From: Nocardia uniformis NBRC 13702
Lineage (GTDB): Bacteria; Actinomycetota; Actinomycetes; Mycobacteriales; Mycobacteriaceae
Assembly (NCBI RefSeq): GCF_001613345.1
Contig: NZ_BDCE01000073.1
Span: 103,918 to 167,917 of the forward strand
Length of the DNA: 64,000 bases
Reading direction: 5' to 3'
This document shows positions 34,292 to 43,443 of this stretch, piece after piece; the stretch's first letter is position 1, and every line of letters starts with the position of its first letter. The position numbers were made by a program, and so were the translations under genes. A model generated the notes under the pieces. That model did not search any database. It was not told where the DNA came from and saw only the letters and a program-made list of their open reading frames with translations.

Positions 34292-35455
34292 ATGACCTCG
34301 GCCGTCATTGTCGACGCTGTCCGCACACCCTCCGGTAAGGGGAAACCCGGTGGTGGGTTGTCGGATATCGCACCGGCCACACTACTGGCGGGAGTGCTCG
34401 AGAATCTGATCGAACGCACCGGGCTGGACCCCGCACTGGTCGATGATGTGATCGGTGGTTGCGTAACCCAGGCAGGTGAGCAGGCGGGCAATATTTCGCG
34501 TATCGCGGTGCTCGCCGCCGGGTTCCCGCAGTCGGTGCCCGCGACCACCGTCGACCGGCAGTGTGGATCCAGCCAGCAGGCCGCGCACTTCGCCGCGCAG
34601 GGTGTACTCGCCGGGGCCTACGACATCGCCATCGCCTGCGGTGTGGAGTCCATGTCCCGGGTGCGGATGTTCTCCAACACCCAGGGCGTCGACATTTACG
34701 CCCCCATTGCCGCCCGCTACCCCGATGGCCTTGTGCAGCAGGGCATCTCGGCCGAGGTCATCTCCGCGCGCTGGAAGCTGGACCGCGCGACCCTCGACGC
34801 CTTCGCCGCCCGCTCACACCGTCTGGCCGCCGAAACCGCCGCCGCCGGTGGCTTCGACCGCGAAATCGTGGCCGCCGGAACCCTGACCGCCGACGAAACC
34901 ATCCGCGCCAGCACCACCGTGGAGGGCCTGGCCGGTCTGAAGCCCGCTTTCGTCGACGCCGAATACACAGCGCGCTTCCCGGAAATCGACTGGTCCATCA
35001 CCCCCGGCAACTCCTCACCGCTCAGTGACGGTGCCTCGGCCATGCTCATTATGAGCGAGGAGAAGGCCACCCAGCTCGGACTCACGCCGCGCGCCCGTTT
35101 CCACTCCTTCGCCGTGGCCGGTGACGATCCGCTGCTCATGCTGACCGCCGTCATTCCCGCCACCCGCAAGGTCCTCGCCAAGGCGGGCCTGACCATCGAC
35201 GATATCGACGTCTACGAGGTCAATGAGGCTTTCGCCCCGGTGCCGCTGGTCTGGGCTCAGGAGCTGGGTGCGGACCCGGCCAAGCTCAATCCTCGCGGCG
35301 GAGCCATCGCCCTCGGCCATCCGCTGGGCGCATCCGGCGGCCGCATTATGTCCACCATGCTCAACCACCTGGAACAGACCGGTGGCCGCTACGGCCTCAT
35401 GACCATGTGCGAGGCGGGCGGGCTCGCCAACGCCACCATTATCGAACGGGTCTGA
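34292..35455 (+). CDS. Thiolase (acetyl-CoA C-acyltransferase)
   Basis: A 387-residue thiolase. Active-site residues are Cys91 in TTVDRQCGSSQQAAHFAAQG, His343 in GHPLGASGGR and Cys373 in MTMCEAGG. NEAF (VNEAFAPVPLVW) is also present. The enzyme cleaves or forms 3-ketoacyl-CoA; it may act in beta-oxidation of fatty acids or a steroid side chain. The ATG at 34292 follows TAGGAG. No fadB, fadE or other partner adjoins it, so it is likely transcribed alone. I saw no KstR-type box upstream. Confidence 0.93.
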   Translation: MTSAVIVDAVRTPSGKGKPGGGLSDIAPATLLAGVLENLIERTGLDPALVDDVIGGCVTQAGEQAGNISRIAVLAAGFPQSVPATTVDRQCGSSQQAAHFAAQGVLAGAYDIAIACGVESMSRVRMFSNTQGVDIYAPIAARYPDGLVQQGISAEVISARWKLDRATLDAFAARSHRLAAETAAAGGFDREIVAAGTLTADETIRASTTVEGLAGLKPAFVDAEYTARFPEIDWSITPGNSSPLSDGASAMLIMSEEKATQLGLTPRARFHSFAVAGDDPLLMLTAVIPATRKVLAKAGLTIDDIDVYEVNEAFAPVPLVWAQELGADPAKLNPRGGAIALGHPLGASGGRIMSTMLNHLEQTGGRYGLMTMCEAGGLANATIIERV

Positions 35456-35570
35456 GCGTAGCGGGATACCGGGTACCGCACGGTATTTCGGCATCGACGC
35501 GGTGATGGTTACCAGTGGCCGCGGCATGGCACCGACAACGCACCCGAAACGGTGTGAGCCGGTCGTCGCA

Positions 35571-35659
35571 GTCATTCCGGCATGGTTTCGGCCGGGATCC
35601 ACACTCTGATGTACCGCATCGAATGGTGTGGATTCCGGCCAAAAGCGCGCCGGAATGAC
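35571..35659. repeat. Large inverted repeat, MITE-like
   Basis: Two 34-base arms (35571-35604 and 35626-35659) pair with about four mismatches around a 21-base loop. The arm ends are GTCATTCCGGC and GCCGGAATGAC, and the inner ends GGGATCCACAC and GTGTGGATTCC. It lies between the thiolase and the winged-helix gene. Its size and imperfect arms suggest a dispersed intergenic element or a long terminator hairpin. Genome-wide counts would decide. Confidence 0.65.
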
Positions 35660-35842
35660 GGGGGGTGTTATGTGGTCGAGTAGGTAGCCCATTGAGGTTG
35701 GCAGTGGGCTTCCGTTGCGCCTTGCCGGAGTGAGTGTTCCGAGGTGCCATGCTCTCGCGCGCCGAGGGTGGAAATGCGCGAATGGTGTCGGCGGGCGGTC
35801 GTAGGGTTGGGGCGGTTGACGGGATCGTTGTGGGAGGTATCG

Positions 35843-36952
35843 GTGCGCGTTTCCTGGGATCAGGTCTTCGCCTGGCGGATGCGGCGGCAATTCGTCGATC
35901 CGCGAGGGAAGGCCGGAGCGGTCGAGGTTGCCGCGCGGTTGGGTGGGGTGCAGGCGCAGGTGACGTCGGCGGCGGAAACAGCGGTGGCGGTGCGGCAGTC
36001 GGCGGGGGAGCCGGGTGGGGTGGTGACGGCGCTCGGGGAGGGGGCGTTGGTCAAGACGTGGGCTATGCGGGGGACATTGCACGCATTGACACCGGGGATG
36101 GCGGTCGCCGTGTTGTCGTTGATGGCTTCGGCGCGGACGTGGGAGAAGCCGTCCTGGCAGAAGGCGTTCGGGGCTTCGCCCGATGAGGTGGCCGATTTGG
36201 TGAAGGCCGTGGCGGGGATTCTCGATGGGGCGGTGCTGACCCGGGAGCAGTTGGTGTCGGCGCTATTGGCGGAGCGGCGTTTCCAATCCATGGAACGTGA
36301 GCTGCGCTCGGGGTGGGGCGCGCTCCTCAAGCCGCTCGCCTGGCAGGGGGCGCTGTGTCATGGTCCGACGCAGGGTAAAACGATCACCTTCACCAACCCG
36401 GCGAGTCTCATTCCGGGCTGGGCCGGTATCCCCGAGCCCGATATCGCGGCACCCGAGACGATTACCGCCTATCTCGGCGCCTACGGCCCCGGCACCCCGG
36501 AAGCATTCGATGCCTGGCTCACCCGTGGCAGTCTCCGCAAAACCGTTGTGCGGCGCTGGTTCTCCGAACTCGGCGACCGCCTCACCGAGGTCGAAGTCGA
36601 CGACCGCACCGGTTTCATCCTCACCGAACACGCCGACGAACTGGCCGCCACCGAACCGGCGCACTCGGTACGCCTGCTCGGCCCCTTCGACCAGTACGTC
36701 CTGGGGCCCGGCACCAATGACACCGCTCTACTACCCGGCGATCACCGCGCCAAAGTCAGCCGCACCGCGGGCTGGATCTCCCCGTTGGTCCTCGTGGACG
36801 GCCGGATCGCCGGTACCTGGGAGATCGATAACGGCGATCTGGCTGTCGCCATGTTCGACGACGCACCACTGCCGAAGGCAGGATTGCAGGCCGAAGTGCC
36901 CCATATCGCCCGAGCTACCGGTCAACCGGTGAACGGCGTCCGGTCGGCCTGA
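35843..36952 (+). CDS. Winged-helix DNA-binding (HTH_42 / AlkZ-like) protein
   Basis: A 369-residue protein of the winged helix domain-containing family. VSWDQVFAWRMRRQFVDPRG at the start, RLGGVQAQVTSAAETAVAVR, and WAMRGTLHALTPGMAVAVL are the landmarks of this family, which includes the DNA glycosylase AlkZ. The AlkZ catalytic Gln pair (Q-x-Q, here VQAQV, about residues 37-41) is present, so interstrand-crosslink unhooking is possible. The middle contains the second and third winged helices. The start is GTG 35843, six bases after GGGAGG. It is monocistronic. Confidence 0.8.
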   Translation: MRVSWDQVFAWRMRRQFVDPRGKAGAVEVAARLGGVQAQVTSAAETAVAVRQSAGEPGGVVTALGEGALVKTWAMRGTLHALTPGMAVAVLSLMASARTWEKPSWQKAFGASPDEVADLVKAVAGILDGAVLTREQLVSALLAERRFQSMERELRSGWGALLKPLAWQGALCHGPTQGKTITFTNPASLIPGWAGIPEPDIAAPETITAYLGAYGPGTPEAFDAWLTRGSLRKTVVRRWFSELGDRLTEVEVDDRTGFILTEHADELAATEPAHSVRLLGPFDQYVLGPGTNDTALLPGDHRAKVSRTAGWISPLVLVDGRIAGTWEIDNGDLAVAMFDDAPLPKAGLQAEVPHIARATGQPVNGVRSA

Positions 36953-37208
36953 AGGACGGCCGCTCGGCCCGAGCCGGGGTGGCGGCCGACTCTGCACGGC
37001 GGCGCGGTCGACAAGGCGACCCGGGATTCGGAATCCGCTACGCGGCACTTGCTTCGCCGAAACCACCGCAGTCCACCCGAGGGTGATCAGCTCTCGTCGC
37101 GCGCACGATCGGCTGCTGTCGATACGCCGGAGGTCGGCCGAAATCTCGGGGGTGGACTCAGGGTTGGACCGGATGTGCTGGGGCGGTGTGGGTTTCTACG
37201 GTCAGTGC

Positions 37209-38354
37209 ATGAGAATCGCGCCTGCCTTCACCGTCGCGCTCGCGCTGCTGGCCGTGGCCGCCTGCTCGAGCCTGGACAGCGGAGCGGGCCCCAAGGCCGT
37301 CGGCCCACCGACCACGGTATCGCCCACGCGGGTGGAGCAGGTGCGCGCCGATATCGACGCACTGGTGGGGATCGGCATCACCGGGGTGATCGCGACCCTC
37401 ACCGAGAACGGGCAGACCGTCACCCTGACTTCGGGGGTAGCCGATCGTGCCACGGGGGCGACGATTCCGATGTCGCCGCCGCAGCAGGTGCGGGTCGGCA
37501 GTATCGCCAAGACCTTCATCGCCGCGATCATTCTGCAGCTCGTGGAGGAGGACCGGGTTCGGCTCGACGATCCGGTCGACACCTATCTGCCCGGCCTGCT
37601 GGTCGGAGACGGCGTGGATGGCAAGGCGATCACGGTGCGACAGCTGCTCCAACACCGCAGTGGACTACCGGAATTCAGCGATGATCCATCGGTCGACGAG
37701 TATCGCGCCGGGCTCGACGGGCGTACTTCCACACCTGCCGAGGAGGTCGAGCTGGCACTGCGGAAACCGGCCCAGTTCGCCCCGGGGACGCAATACAGGT
37801 ACACCAACACCAATTACATCGTGGCCGGAATGCTGGTCGAAAAGGTCACCGGCGAAAAGTATTCCGACGAGATCACCGGCCGCGTCACAATCCCGCAGCA
37901 GCTGTCGGATACCTATCTCCCCGACACCGGCGAGCTCGATATTCGTGGTCCGCACCCGCACGGCTACGCCACCATCGACGGCGTACGCACCGATGTCACC
38001 CGAATCGAACCGTCGGTGCCGTGGGCGGCAGGCGCATTGGTGTCCACCGGTGCGGACCTCAACCGTTTCTGGGCGGCCCTGTTGGCCGGAAAGATCGTCG
38101 CCGACGCCCAACTGGAGGAAATGCTCGCGGGCGAACCGCAGGAGGAAGGCAGCCCCCTGCGCTACGGCCTGGGCGTCGGCACAATTGAACTGCCCTGCGG
38201 TGCACAGTACTTCGGCCACACCGGTGGCATTACCGGTTTCATCACCCTGTCCGGAGCCACCCGCGAGGGCCGCGCGGTCACCATCACCATGACCGAGGAA
38301 ACCGAGGCAGAGGTCGACATGCTGGACCTGCTCAGCCACGCGCTCTGCCCGTGA
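37209..38354 (+). CDS. Serine beta-lactamase-fold lipoprotein
   Basis: A 381-residue penicillin-binding-protein-like hydrolase (class C beta-lactamase / DD-peptidase family). The lipoprotein signal is IAPAFTVALALLAVAAC with lipidated Cys19. The catalytic SxxK is SIAK (98-101), the YxN motif is YTN (198-200), and the third motif is HTG (FGHTGGITGF) in place of KTG. Such proteins act as D-alanyl-D-alanine carboxypeptidases, esterases or beta-lactamases at the cell surface; activity cannot be told apart here. The start is ATG 37209; a longer frame upstream would remove the signal from the N-terminus. Confidence 0.9.
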   Translation: MRIAPAFTVALALLAVAACSSLDSGAGPKAVGPPTTVSPTRVEQVRADIDALVGIGITGVIATLTENGQTVTLTSGVADRATGATIPMSPPQQVRVGSIAKTFIAAIILQLVEEDRVRLDDPVDTYLPGLLVGDGVDGKAITVRQLLQHRSGLPEFSDDPSVDEYRAGLDGRTSTPAEEVELALRKPAQFAPGTQYRYTNTNYIVAGMLVEKVTGEKYSDEITGRVTIPQQLSDTYLPDTGELDIRGPHPHGYATIDGVRTDVTRIEPSVPWAAGALVSTGADLNRFWAALLAGKIVADAQLEEMLAGEPQEEGSPLRYGLGVGTIELPCGAQYFGHTGGITGFITLSGATREGRAVTITMTEETEAEVDMLDLLSHALCP

Positions 38355-38568
38355 ATCCGTGAGCTGCCCATTGATTTTCGCCATGGACCGCATCCCCGCC
38401 CTCGCCGGTTTGACCGCCTATGTCGGTGGCATCGGCATCCGACCCGAACACGCGCCTGAATTCGCCCGCCGTCAACGGACCCAACTGCTCGCCACGCCGT
38501 AAACCGCCACGCCCGAGCGACTTCCATTCGACGTGAAGTGCCGCCCACGAATCATGCAGCGGATGCGT

Positions 38569-39519
38569 TTATGCGCCGGGTGCCAGCAGTGGTCGCAGGT
38601 ACGGCTCCAAGGCGGCTGTTGTCGCGGCGCAGCCCAGGTCCAGGGCCTGTTGAATGGTGCCGGCGTCGCGGCCGATTCGGCCGATGGGCGGGGAACCCGC
38701 GGGTGGGCGGATCTGGAGGACGGCGGGGTTGGCGGCCATATCGGTTTCCTCGCGGTGCTGGATTTCGGCGCGCGCCATCCAGGCGGCGACGGTGCCGGGG
38801 GCGTGGCGGGAGAGGAAGCGGGTGACGACGCGGGATTCGAGGCGCGAAGGGGTGCTGTGCTTTTCGTCGGCGCGGCGGGTGCGCAGGACAAGCACGTGGG
38901 TCGCACCCTGGGCCAGCGCGGTACGGACGGGCACCGATTCGGACAGGCCCGCGTCGACGTAGCGGCGCTCGCCGAGCCGGATGGAGCGACCGGCCAGGAT
39001 CGGCAGGCAGGTGGTGGCGCGTAGCGCCTGCTGGAGGGTCGCGACGTCGGTAATGAAGGGGCGCAGGTCGACCGCGGTGCCATCGACGGTATCGGTGGCG
39101 ATGGGATGGAAGGTCACCGGGTTGGCGAGAATGGCCGGGAAATCCATGGGGACGATGCGCTCGTAGACCGAGTGCACGAGGAAGCGGGTGTCCACGACCG
39201 GTCCACCACGAAGGGCCCGAGCGGGGGAGATGACGCGGTTGATCACCGTCGGATGCCAGGCGCGGCGTGCGTTCACCGCTCGCCCGCACAGCAGCCACGC
39301 ACCATTGAGCGCACCTGCCGACGCACCGTAAACGGCGTCGAAGCAGGGCGTTACGCCGAGTTCCTCGAGGGCCATCACCATGCCGTGGGAGTACGCGCCG
39401 CGCGAGGAGCCGCCCTCGATTACCAGGGCCAGGCGCGCACCGTCACTCCGCTGTCCGGGGACACTGTCGTCGAGGTGCCGCTGGGCAATGAGCTGTCCGA
39501 CATCGACGGTCTCCGACAC
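38569..39519 (-). CDS. Patatin-like phospholipase
   Basis: A 316-residue patatin-family acyl hydrolase. The oxyanion loop is LVIEGGSSRGAYSHG (33-46), the nucleophile Ser67 lies in VYGASAGALNGAW (G-x-S-x-G), and the dyad Asp189 is in RYVDAGLSESVPV (usual D-G is D-A here). Position 190 Ala for Gly is unusual for this motif but occurs in some members. It would hydrolyse phospholipid acyl esters. No signal peptide. It stands alone, divergent from a VOC gene. Confidence 0.88.
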   Translation of the reverse strand: MSETVDVGQLIAQRHLDDSVPGQRSDGARLALVIEGGSSRGAYSHGMVMALEELGVTPCFDAVYGASAGALNGAWLLCGRAVNARRAWHPTVINRVISPARALRGGPVVDTRFLVHSVYERIVPMDFPAILANPVTFHPIATDTVDGTAVDLRPFITDVATLQQALRATTCLPILAGRSIRLGERRYVDAGLSESVPVRTALAQGATHVLVLRTRRADEKHSTPSRLESRVVTRFLSRHAPGTVAAWMARAEIQHREETDMAANPAVLQIRPPAGSPPIGRIGRDAGTIQQALDLGCAATTAALEPYLRPLLAPGA

Positions 39520-39635
39520 GCCATCACTCCTAGATTTGAGACATTACTCAGCATGTGTACCACGTTGTCGAATAGGGCATCGCGAGTCGACCGCAGGCCG
39601 CTCCGATTCTGCGGTCGCCGCTCTAGCGTGGCCCT

Positions 39636-40070
39636 ATGGAACAGCGCATCAGTCTCATCACGCTGGGCGTCGCCGACCTGACCCGCGCCCGCACCTTCTA
39701 CGAGAACCTCGGCTGGCGGGGACAGGAGGTCGAGGAAACGGTCTTCTTCCAGGCGGGCGGCCTCGGGCTGGTGCTGTGGAGTCGGGAGAAGCTCGCCGAG
39801 GACTGTGCGATCTCCGACCCGCGCACGGACGGATTCGGCGGCATCGCCCTGGCTCACAATGTGCGCTCACCGGCCGAGGTCGACGATCTGCTGATGACGG
39901 GGCACGCGGCCGGTGCCACCGTCACGAAGTCGGCCGCCACCACGTCGTACGGCGGTTACGCGGGCGTCTTCCTCGACCCGGACGGGCATGCGTGGGAGGT
40001 CGCCCACAACCCCGGATTCCCCCTCGCCGCCGACGGCACCCTCACGCTCCCGGACTTCGGTGCGCTCTGA
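39636..40070 (+). CDS. VOC family (glyoxalase/bleomycin resistance-like) protein
   Basis: A 144-residue vicinal-oxygen-chelate protein. It starts RISLITLGVADLTRARTFYE NLGW, the family N-terminal repeat, and ends GGYAGVFLDPDGHAWEVAHN with the usual D-P-D-G-H and E metal/fold residues. VOC proteins include glyoxalases, ring-cleavage dioxygenases and drug-binding proteins; the small size fits a stand-alone binding or resistance protein. It lies 57 bases upstream of a NUDIX gene. Confidence 0.88.
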   Translation: MEQRISLITLGVADLTRARTFYENLGWRGQEVEETVFFQAGGLGLVLWSREKLAEDCAISDPRTDGFGGIALAHNVRSPAEVDDLLMTGHAAGATVTKSAATTSYGGYAGVFLDPDGHAWEVAHNPGFPLAADGTLTLPDFGAL

Positions 40071-40127
40071 CAGATGCCCCGGCCCTGCTCCGTCAGAGCT
40101 CCCGCCCACAGCCACTAAGCTGCGCGA

Positions 40128-40535
40128 ATGCGAACCGAGCCCGCGCGAAAGCTGATCGATACGGTGGCCTGGGTGCGAATCGAGGACGGCCGCATCCTGT
40201 GCGCCCGCCCGCGCGGTAAGGACATCTTCTATATCCCTGGCGGCAAACGCGAGGGCGACGAAACCGATCTGCAGACACTGCTGCGCGAGATCGAGGAGGA
40301 GTTGACGGTCGCGCTGGTGCCGGAGTCCGTCGAGCACGTCGGCACCTATGAGGCTCCGCTGCCCGATCTGGTGGTGCGGATGGCCTGCTATACCGCCGAC
40401 TACACCGGAAACCTCGCGGCCAGCAGCGAGATCGACGAAATCGCCTGGTTCACCTATGCCCATCGCGATGAGGTGCCGCCGGTGGACCAACTTCTCTTCG
40501 ATGACCTGGTCGCGGCCGGTCTGCTGGCGGCGTAA
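40128..40535 (+). CDS. NUDIX hydrolase
   Basis: A 135-residue NUDIX protein. The box is IPGGKREGDETDLQTLLREI EEELTV, matching G-x5-E-x7-R-E-x2-E-E with the final Gly replaced. The metal-binding Glu residues of REIEEE are intact. Substrates of small NUDIX proteins vary (nucleoside diphosphates, oxidised nucleotides). It is followed, after about 135 bases that carry KstR-type boxes, by the nitronate monooxygenase-like gene. Confidence 0.88.
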   Translation: MRTEPARKLIDTVAWVRIEDGRILCARPRGKDIFYIPGGKREGDETDLQTLLREIEEELTVALVPESVEHVGTYEAPLPDLVVRMACYTADYTGNLAASSEIDEIAWFTYAHRDEVPPVDQLLFDDLVAAGLLAA

Positions 40536-40545
40536 TACCGGTCAG

Positions 40546-40559
40546 TAGAACAGGTTGTT
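40546..40559. promoter_or_regulatory. Weak KstR-type half-consensus site
   Basis: TAGAACAGGTTGTT fits T-N2-AAC-N2-GTT-N2-A except for the last base. It lies 56 bases upstream of the perfect box at 40602. A possible secondary site. Confidence 0.35.
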
Positions 40560-40601
40560 GACACCTGCTCACCTCCGGTAGTGGGGACTCTGGTCAGAAT
40601 C

Positions 40602-40615
40602 TAGAACATGTTCTA
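40602..40615. promoter_or_regulatory. KstR-type operator
   Basis: TAGAACATGTTCTA is a perfect 14-bp palindrome and matches the published KstR consensus TnnAACnnGTTnnA exactly. It lies 55 bases upstream of the start of the nitronate monooxygenase-like gene, in promoter position. KstR is the TetR-type repressor of sterol catabolism in Mycobacteriales; KstR itself is not in this window. Confidence 0.75.
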
Positions 40616-40669
40616 CTGTGATGGGGACTACGTAACCCGCCCCGGACAGTTAGAGGAGTCCAGCACCCT

Positions 40670-41791
40670 ATGCGTACCGAGATCTGCGATCGGTTGGGCA
40701 TCGACGTCCCGATTTTCGCTTTCACCCACTGCCGCGATGTGGCCGCAGCGGTCAGCAATGCCGGCGGACTCGGCGTGCTCGGCGCGGTCGGATTCACCGC
40801 CGAACAGCTCGAGGTCGAACTCACCTGGCTCGATGAACACGTCACCGGCGTCTACGGCGTGGACCTGGTGATCCCGTCCAAGTACGAGGGCAAGGGCGTC
40901 GAAGGGCTCACCCCCGAGGAACTGGAAGCCCAACTGGCCAAACTGGTTCCGCAGGGACACCGCGACTTCGCCGAGAAGATCCTCGAAGACCACAATGTGC
41001 CGCACCTGCCCGAGGGGGAGCGCCACAACCAGCTGCTCGGCTGGACCGCCACCACCGTCGCCCCACAGATCGAGGTGATCCTGCGCCACCCCAAGGCGAA
41101 GCTGGTCGCCAACGCGCTGGGCACCCCGCCCGATGACGTGATCAAGCAGATCCAGGACTCCGGCCGCCTCATCGGCGCGCTCTGCGGTTCGGTCAAGCAC
41201 GCGCTCAATCACAAGAACGCCGGACTGGATTTCGTGGTCATGCAGGGCACCGAGGGCGGCGGCCACTGCGGCGAGATCTCCTCGCTGGTGCTGTGGCCGC
41301 AGGTCATCGATGCGATCGGCGATATGCCCGCGCTCGCGGCGGGCGGTATCGGCAATGGCCGTCAGGTCGCCGCCGCCCTGGCCATGGGTGCGGCGGGCGC
41401 GTGGACCGGCTCGCTGTGGCTGACCGTCGAGGAGGCCAATGTGCCGCCCGCGCAGATGCAGACCTACATCGATGCCTCCAGCAGCGACACCGTGCGCTCG
41501 CGCTCGTGGACCGGCAAGCCCTGCCGCATGCTGAAGAACGACTGGACCGAAGCCTGGGAGGCCCCGGAGAATCCGAAGCCGCTGGGCATGCCGCTGCAGA
41601 TGATGGTGGCCCTCGATGGCGTCAAGCGCGGCCATCGCTACCCGGAGGCCGCGAAGGACGTGAACTTCAATCCGGTCGGCCAGGTGGTCGGCATGATGAA
41701 CAAGGTCGAGCGCTCCACCGATGTGGTGCAGCGTCTGATCGCGGAGTACCTCGAATCGTGCGAGCGACTGAACAAGCTTAATAACGCCTGA
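40670..41791 (+). CDS. Nitronate monooxygenase-family flavoprotein
   Basis: A 373-residue FMN TIM-barrel protein of the NMO / 2-nitropropane dioxygenase family. The N-terminus IDVPIFAFTHCRDVAAAVSN AGGLGVLGAVGF is family-typical. VMQGTEGGGHCGEISSLVLW holds the FMN-phosphate loop and the catalytic-type His, and LAAGGIGNGRQVAAALAMGA binds FMN. Relatives in mycobacteria belong to a KstR-regulated subgroup, to my recollection (Rv1894c-like). It does not match the IpdC/Rv3553 subgroup start. The physiological substrate is unclear. A perfect KstR-type box precedes it, and a hairpin follows the stop. Confidence 0.9.
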   Translation: MRTEICDRLGIDVPIFAFTHCRDVAAAVSNAGGLGVLGAVGFTAEQLEVELTWLDEHVTGVYGVDLVIPSKYEGKGVEGLTPEELEAQLAKLVPQGHRDFAEKILEDHNVPHLPEGERHNQLLGWTATTVAPQIEVILRHPKAKLVANALGTPPDDVIKQIQDSGRLIGALCGSVKHALNHKNAGLDFVVMQGTEGGGHCGEISSLVLWPQVIDAIGDMPALAAGGIGNGRQVAAALAMGAAGAWTGSLWLTVEEANVPPAQMQTYIDASSSDTVRSRSWTGKPCRMLKNDWTEAWEAPENPKPLGMPLQMMVALDGVKRGHRYPEAAKDVNFNPVGQVVGMMNKVERSTDVVQRLIAEYLESCERLNKLNNA

Positions 41792-41793
41792 TT

Positions 41794-41864
41794 CACAACA
41801 GGGTTCGTCGCGCCCAGGGGCTCACCTTCTCGAAGGTGTTGGGCGCAACGAGCCCTTTGTTGTG
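41794..41864. terminator. Terminator hairpin after the NMO gene
   Basis: CACAACA...TGTTGTG outer arms enclose a long imperfect stem (GGTTCGTCGCGCCCA with TGGGCGCAACGAGCC) and an inner perfect CACCTTC-GAAGGTG stem. It starts 3 bases past the stop codon. Confidence 0.7.
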
Positions 41865-42073
41865 TTCGTGGCACACCCGACCGCGGCCGACCTTCGTCGA
41901 ATTCAGGTACATCTCCACTGATCTCGATCCTCGCCGGGGCACACTGGGTAGGAAGCCCCGAGTCGCCGTCTGCCCCGAGCAGCGTCCTCGATAGAGTGGC
42001 GATGTGAGAACCGTCTCGGAACAGACCGTGCGGCTTGCTGTTTGGGACGAGGGATTGCGACGGTGGTCGGAAC

Positions 42074-42943
42074 ATGCTGAAGAAGAAACCGTCACGCGCG
42101 CGGAAACTCCTCCTGCCCTTGGCTATTGCCGTGCTACTCGCGGTACTGAGCATCGTGCTGACCACGTTCGATGCGTCGGACACACCGACCAGCACGGTCC
42201 CCGGCGATCAGCTCGCGGCGGCGCGTACACGACTGGAAGCACTGCCTGTGAAGAACTGGGCATCCAAAGACGGTTACTCCCGTGACCAGTTCGGTCCGGC
42301 GTGGACCGACAATGTGAGCGTCGAACTCGGAAACAACGGCTGCGATACCCGCAATGACATTTTGCAGCGGGATCTGCGCGACGAGAAGCTGGAAAGCGGT
42401 GGCTGCAAGGTTCTCAGCGGCACACTTGTCGATCCGTACACCGGCAAGACCATTACCTTCAAACAGGGCCGCGAGACCAGTGCCGCCGTGCAGATCGATC
42501 ACATTGTGGCGCTGAGCAATGCGTGGCTCACCGGGGCACAGCAACTCACCCCCGAGCAACGCCGCAACCTCGCCAACGATCCGCGGAACCTGGTGGCCGT
42601 GGACGGGCCGACGAATCAGGGTAAGGGCGATTCCGATGCGGGGGCGTGGCTGCCGCCGCGCAAGGAGTACCACTGCCTCTATGTGGCGAAGCAGATCGAG
42701 GTGAAAGCCGCCTACAACCTGTGGGTCACCCGCGCCGAACACGACAATATGACCAAGGTGCTCAACGGTTGCGGGGAGAGCGACCCGACCTCGGCAGCAC
42801 CGACGACCACGGCACCGCCGACGAATGTGTCCTACAAGAACTGCGACGAGGTGCGGGCCGCCGGTGCCGCGCCGCTGCGTCGCGGACAGCCCGGATACCG
42901 GCCCCAGCTCGACGGCAACGGCGACGGCGTCGCCTGCGAATAG
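42074..42943 (+). CDS. Secreted HNH-type (DUF1524) nuclease with Excalibur domain
   Basis: A 289-residue protein. An N-terminal hydrophobic segment (KLLLPLAIAVLLAVLSIVLT) acts as a signal or anchor. The nuclease core is SAAVQIDHIVALSNAWLTGA with DPRNLVAVDGPTNQGKGDSD, the His-Asn pattern of DUF1524/HNH enzymes. After a Thr/Pro linker comes an Excalibur calcium-binding domain, YKNCDEVRAAGAAPLRRGQP and DGNGDGVACE at the C-terminus. Such architecture is common in extracellular actinobacterial nucleases. The ATG at 42074 gives the correct signal sequence; further upstream the frame is not typical. Confidence 0.9.
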   Translation: MLKKKPSRARKLLLPLAIAVLLAVLSIVLTTFDASDTPTSTVPGDQLAAARTRLEALPVKNWASKDGYSRDQFGPAWTDNVSVELGNNGCDTRNDILQRDLRDEKLESGGCKVLSGTLVDPYTGKTITFKQGRETSAAVQIDHIVALSNAWLTGAQQLTPEQRRNLANDPRNLVAVDGPTNQGKGDSDAGAWLPPRKEYHCLYVAKQIEVKAAYNLWVTRAEHDNMTKVLNGCGESDPTSAAPTTTAPPTNVSYKNCDEVRAAGAAPLRRGQPGYRPQLDGNGDGVACE

Positions 42944-42966
42944 TTCGGTCGCGCGCCGCGGATTAC

Positions 42967-43422
42967 TCAGTCACCCACGGTGGTTCGCAGCGCTTCGGCG
43001 CGCTGCTTGACAGCGTCGGTCATATCGAAGAACCCGCGGCGCAGCGCACCACCGAGCAGACCGTTGACGACGGGGCTCAGCCAGCCCTCGAGCGCGAAGT
43101 GGGAGTCGTAGCGGCAGCGGTCCGCGCCGAGCGGGGTCACGGTGTGCGACCGCTCGCTGTGCAGGGTGCCCAGCGGTACCGGCTTCATGCGGTAGCTGAA
43201 TTCCCGTCCGGGCGTGTGCGAGTGCATGAACTCGCGCTGCTTCTTCGGGCTGGGTCCGATGAGCCGCACCGTCATATCGATGGGTGTCCCCGGTTCCAAG
43301 GTGGTCTTGCAGGCGATGCAGAAGGGGTTCCACTCGCCGTAGCGATCCACGTCGGTGAGTACCTGCCAGACCAATTCGGCGGGTGCGTCGACCTCGACGC
43401 TCTTGTCGATGATCAGTGCCAT
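42967..43422 (-). CDS. SRPBCC (START-like) family protein
   Basis: A 151-residue START/Bet v1-like protein. It begins MALIIDKSVEVDAPAELVWQ VLTDVDRYGEWNPF, the classical polyketide-cyclase/SRPBCC start, and includes LHSERSHTVTPLGADRCRYD and a C-terminal helix. It would bind a hydrophobic ligand in the cytoplasm. A KstR-type box lies 22 bases upstream of its start codon, suggesting a role connected with sterol or lipid catabolism. No enzymatic residues can be assigned. Confidence 0.88.
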   Translation of the reverse strand: MALIIDKSVEVDAPAELVWQVLTDVDRYGEWNPFCIACKTTLEPGTPIDMTVRLIGPSPKKQREFMHSHTPGREFSYRMKPVPLGTLHSERSHTVTPLGADRCRYDSHFALEGWLSPVVNGLLGGALRRGFFDMTDAVKQRAEALRTTVGD

Positions 43423-43443
43423 GGGCGAACAATAGCAATAGAC

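Noticed and set aside
40670..41791. The NMO-family gene as ipdC (sterol ring degradation)
   Set aside because: The KstR-type box suggested it, but the N-terminal sequence differs from the IpdC subgroup and no ipd genes adjoin it.
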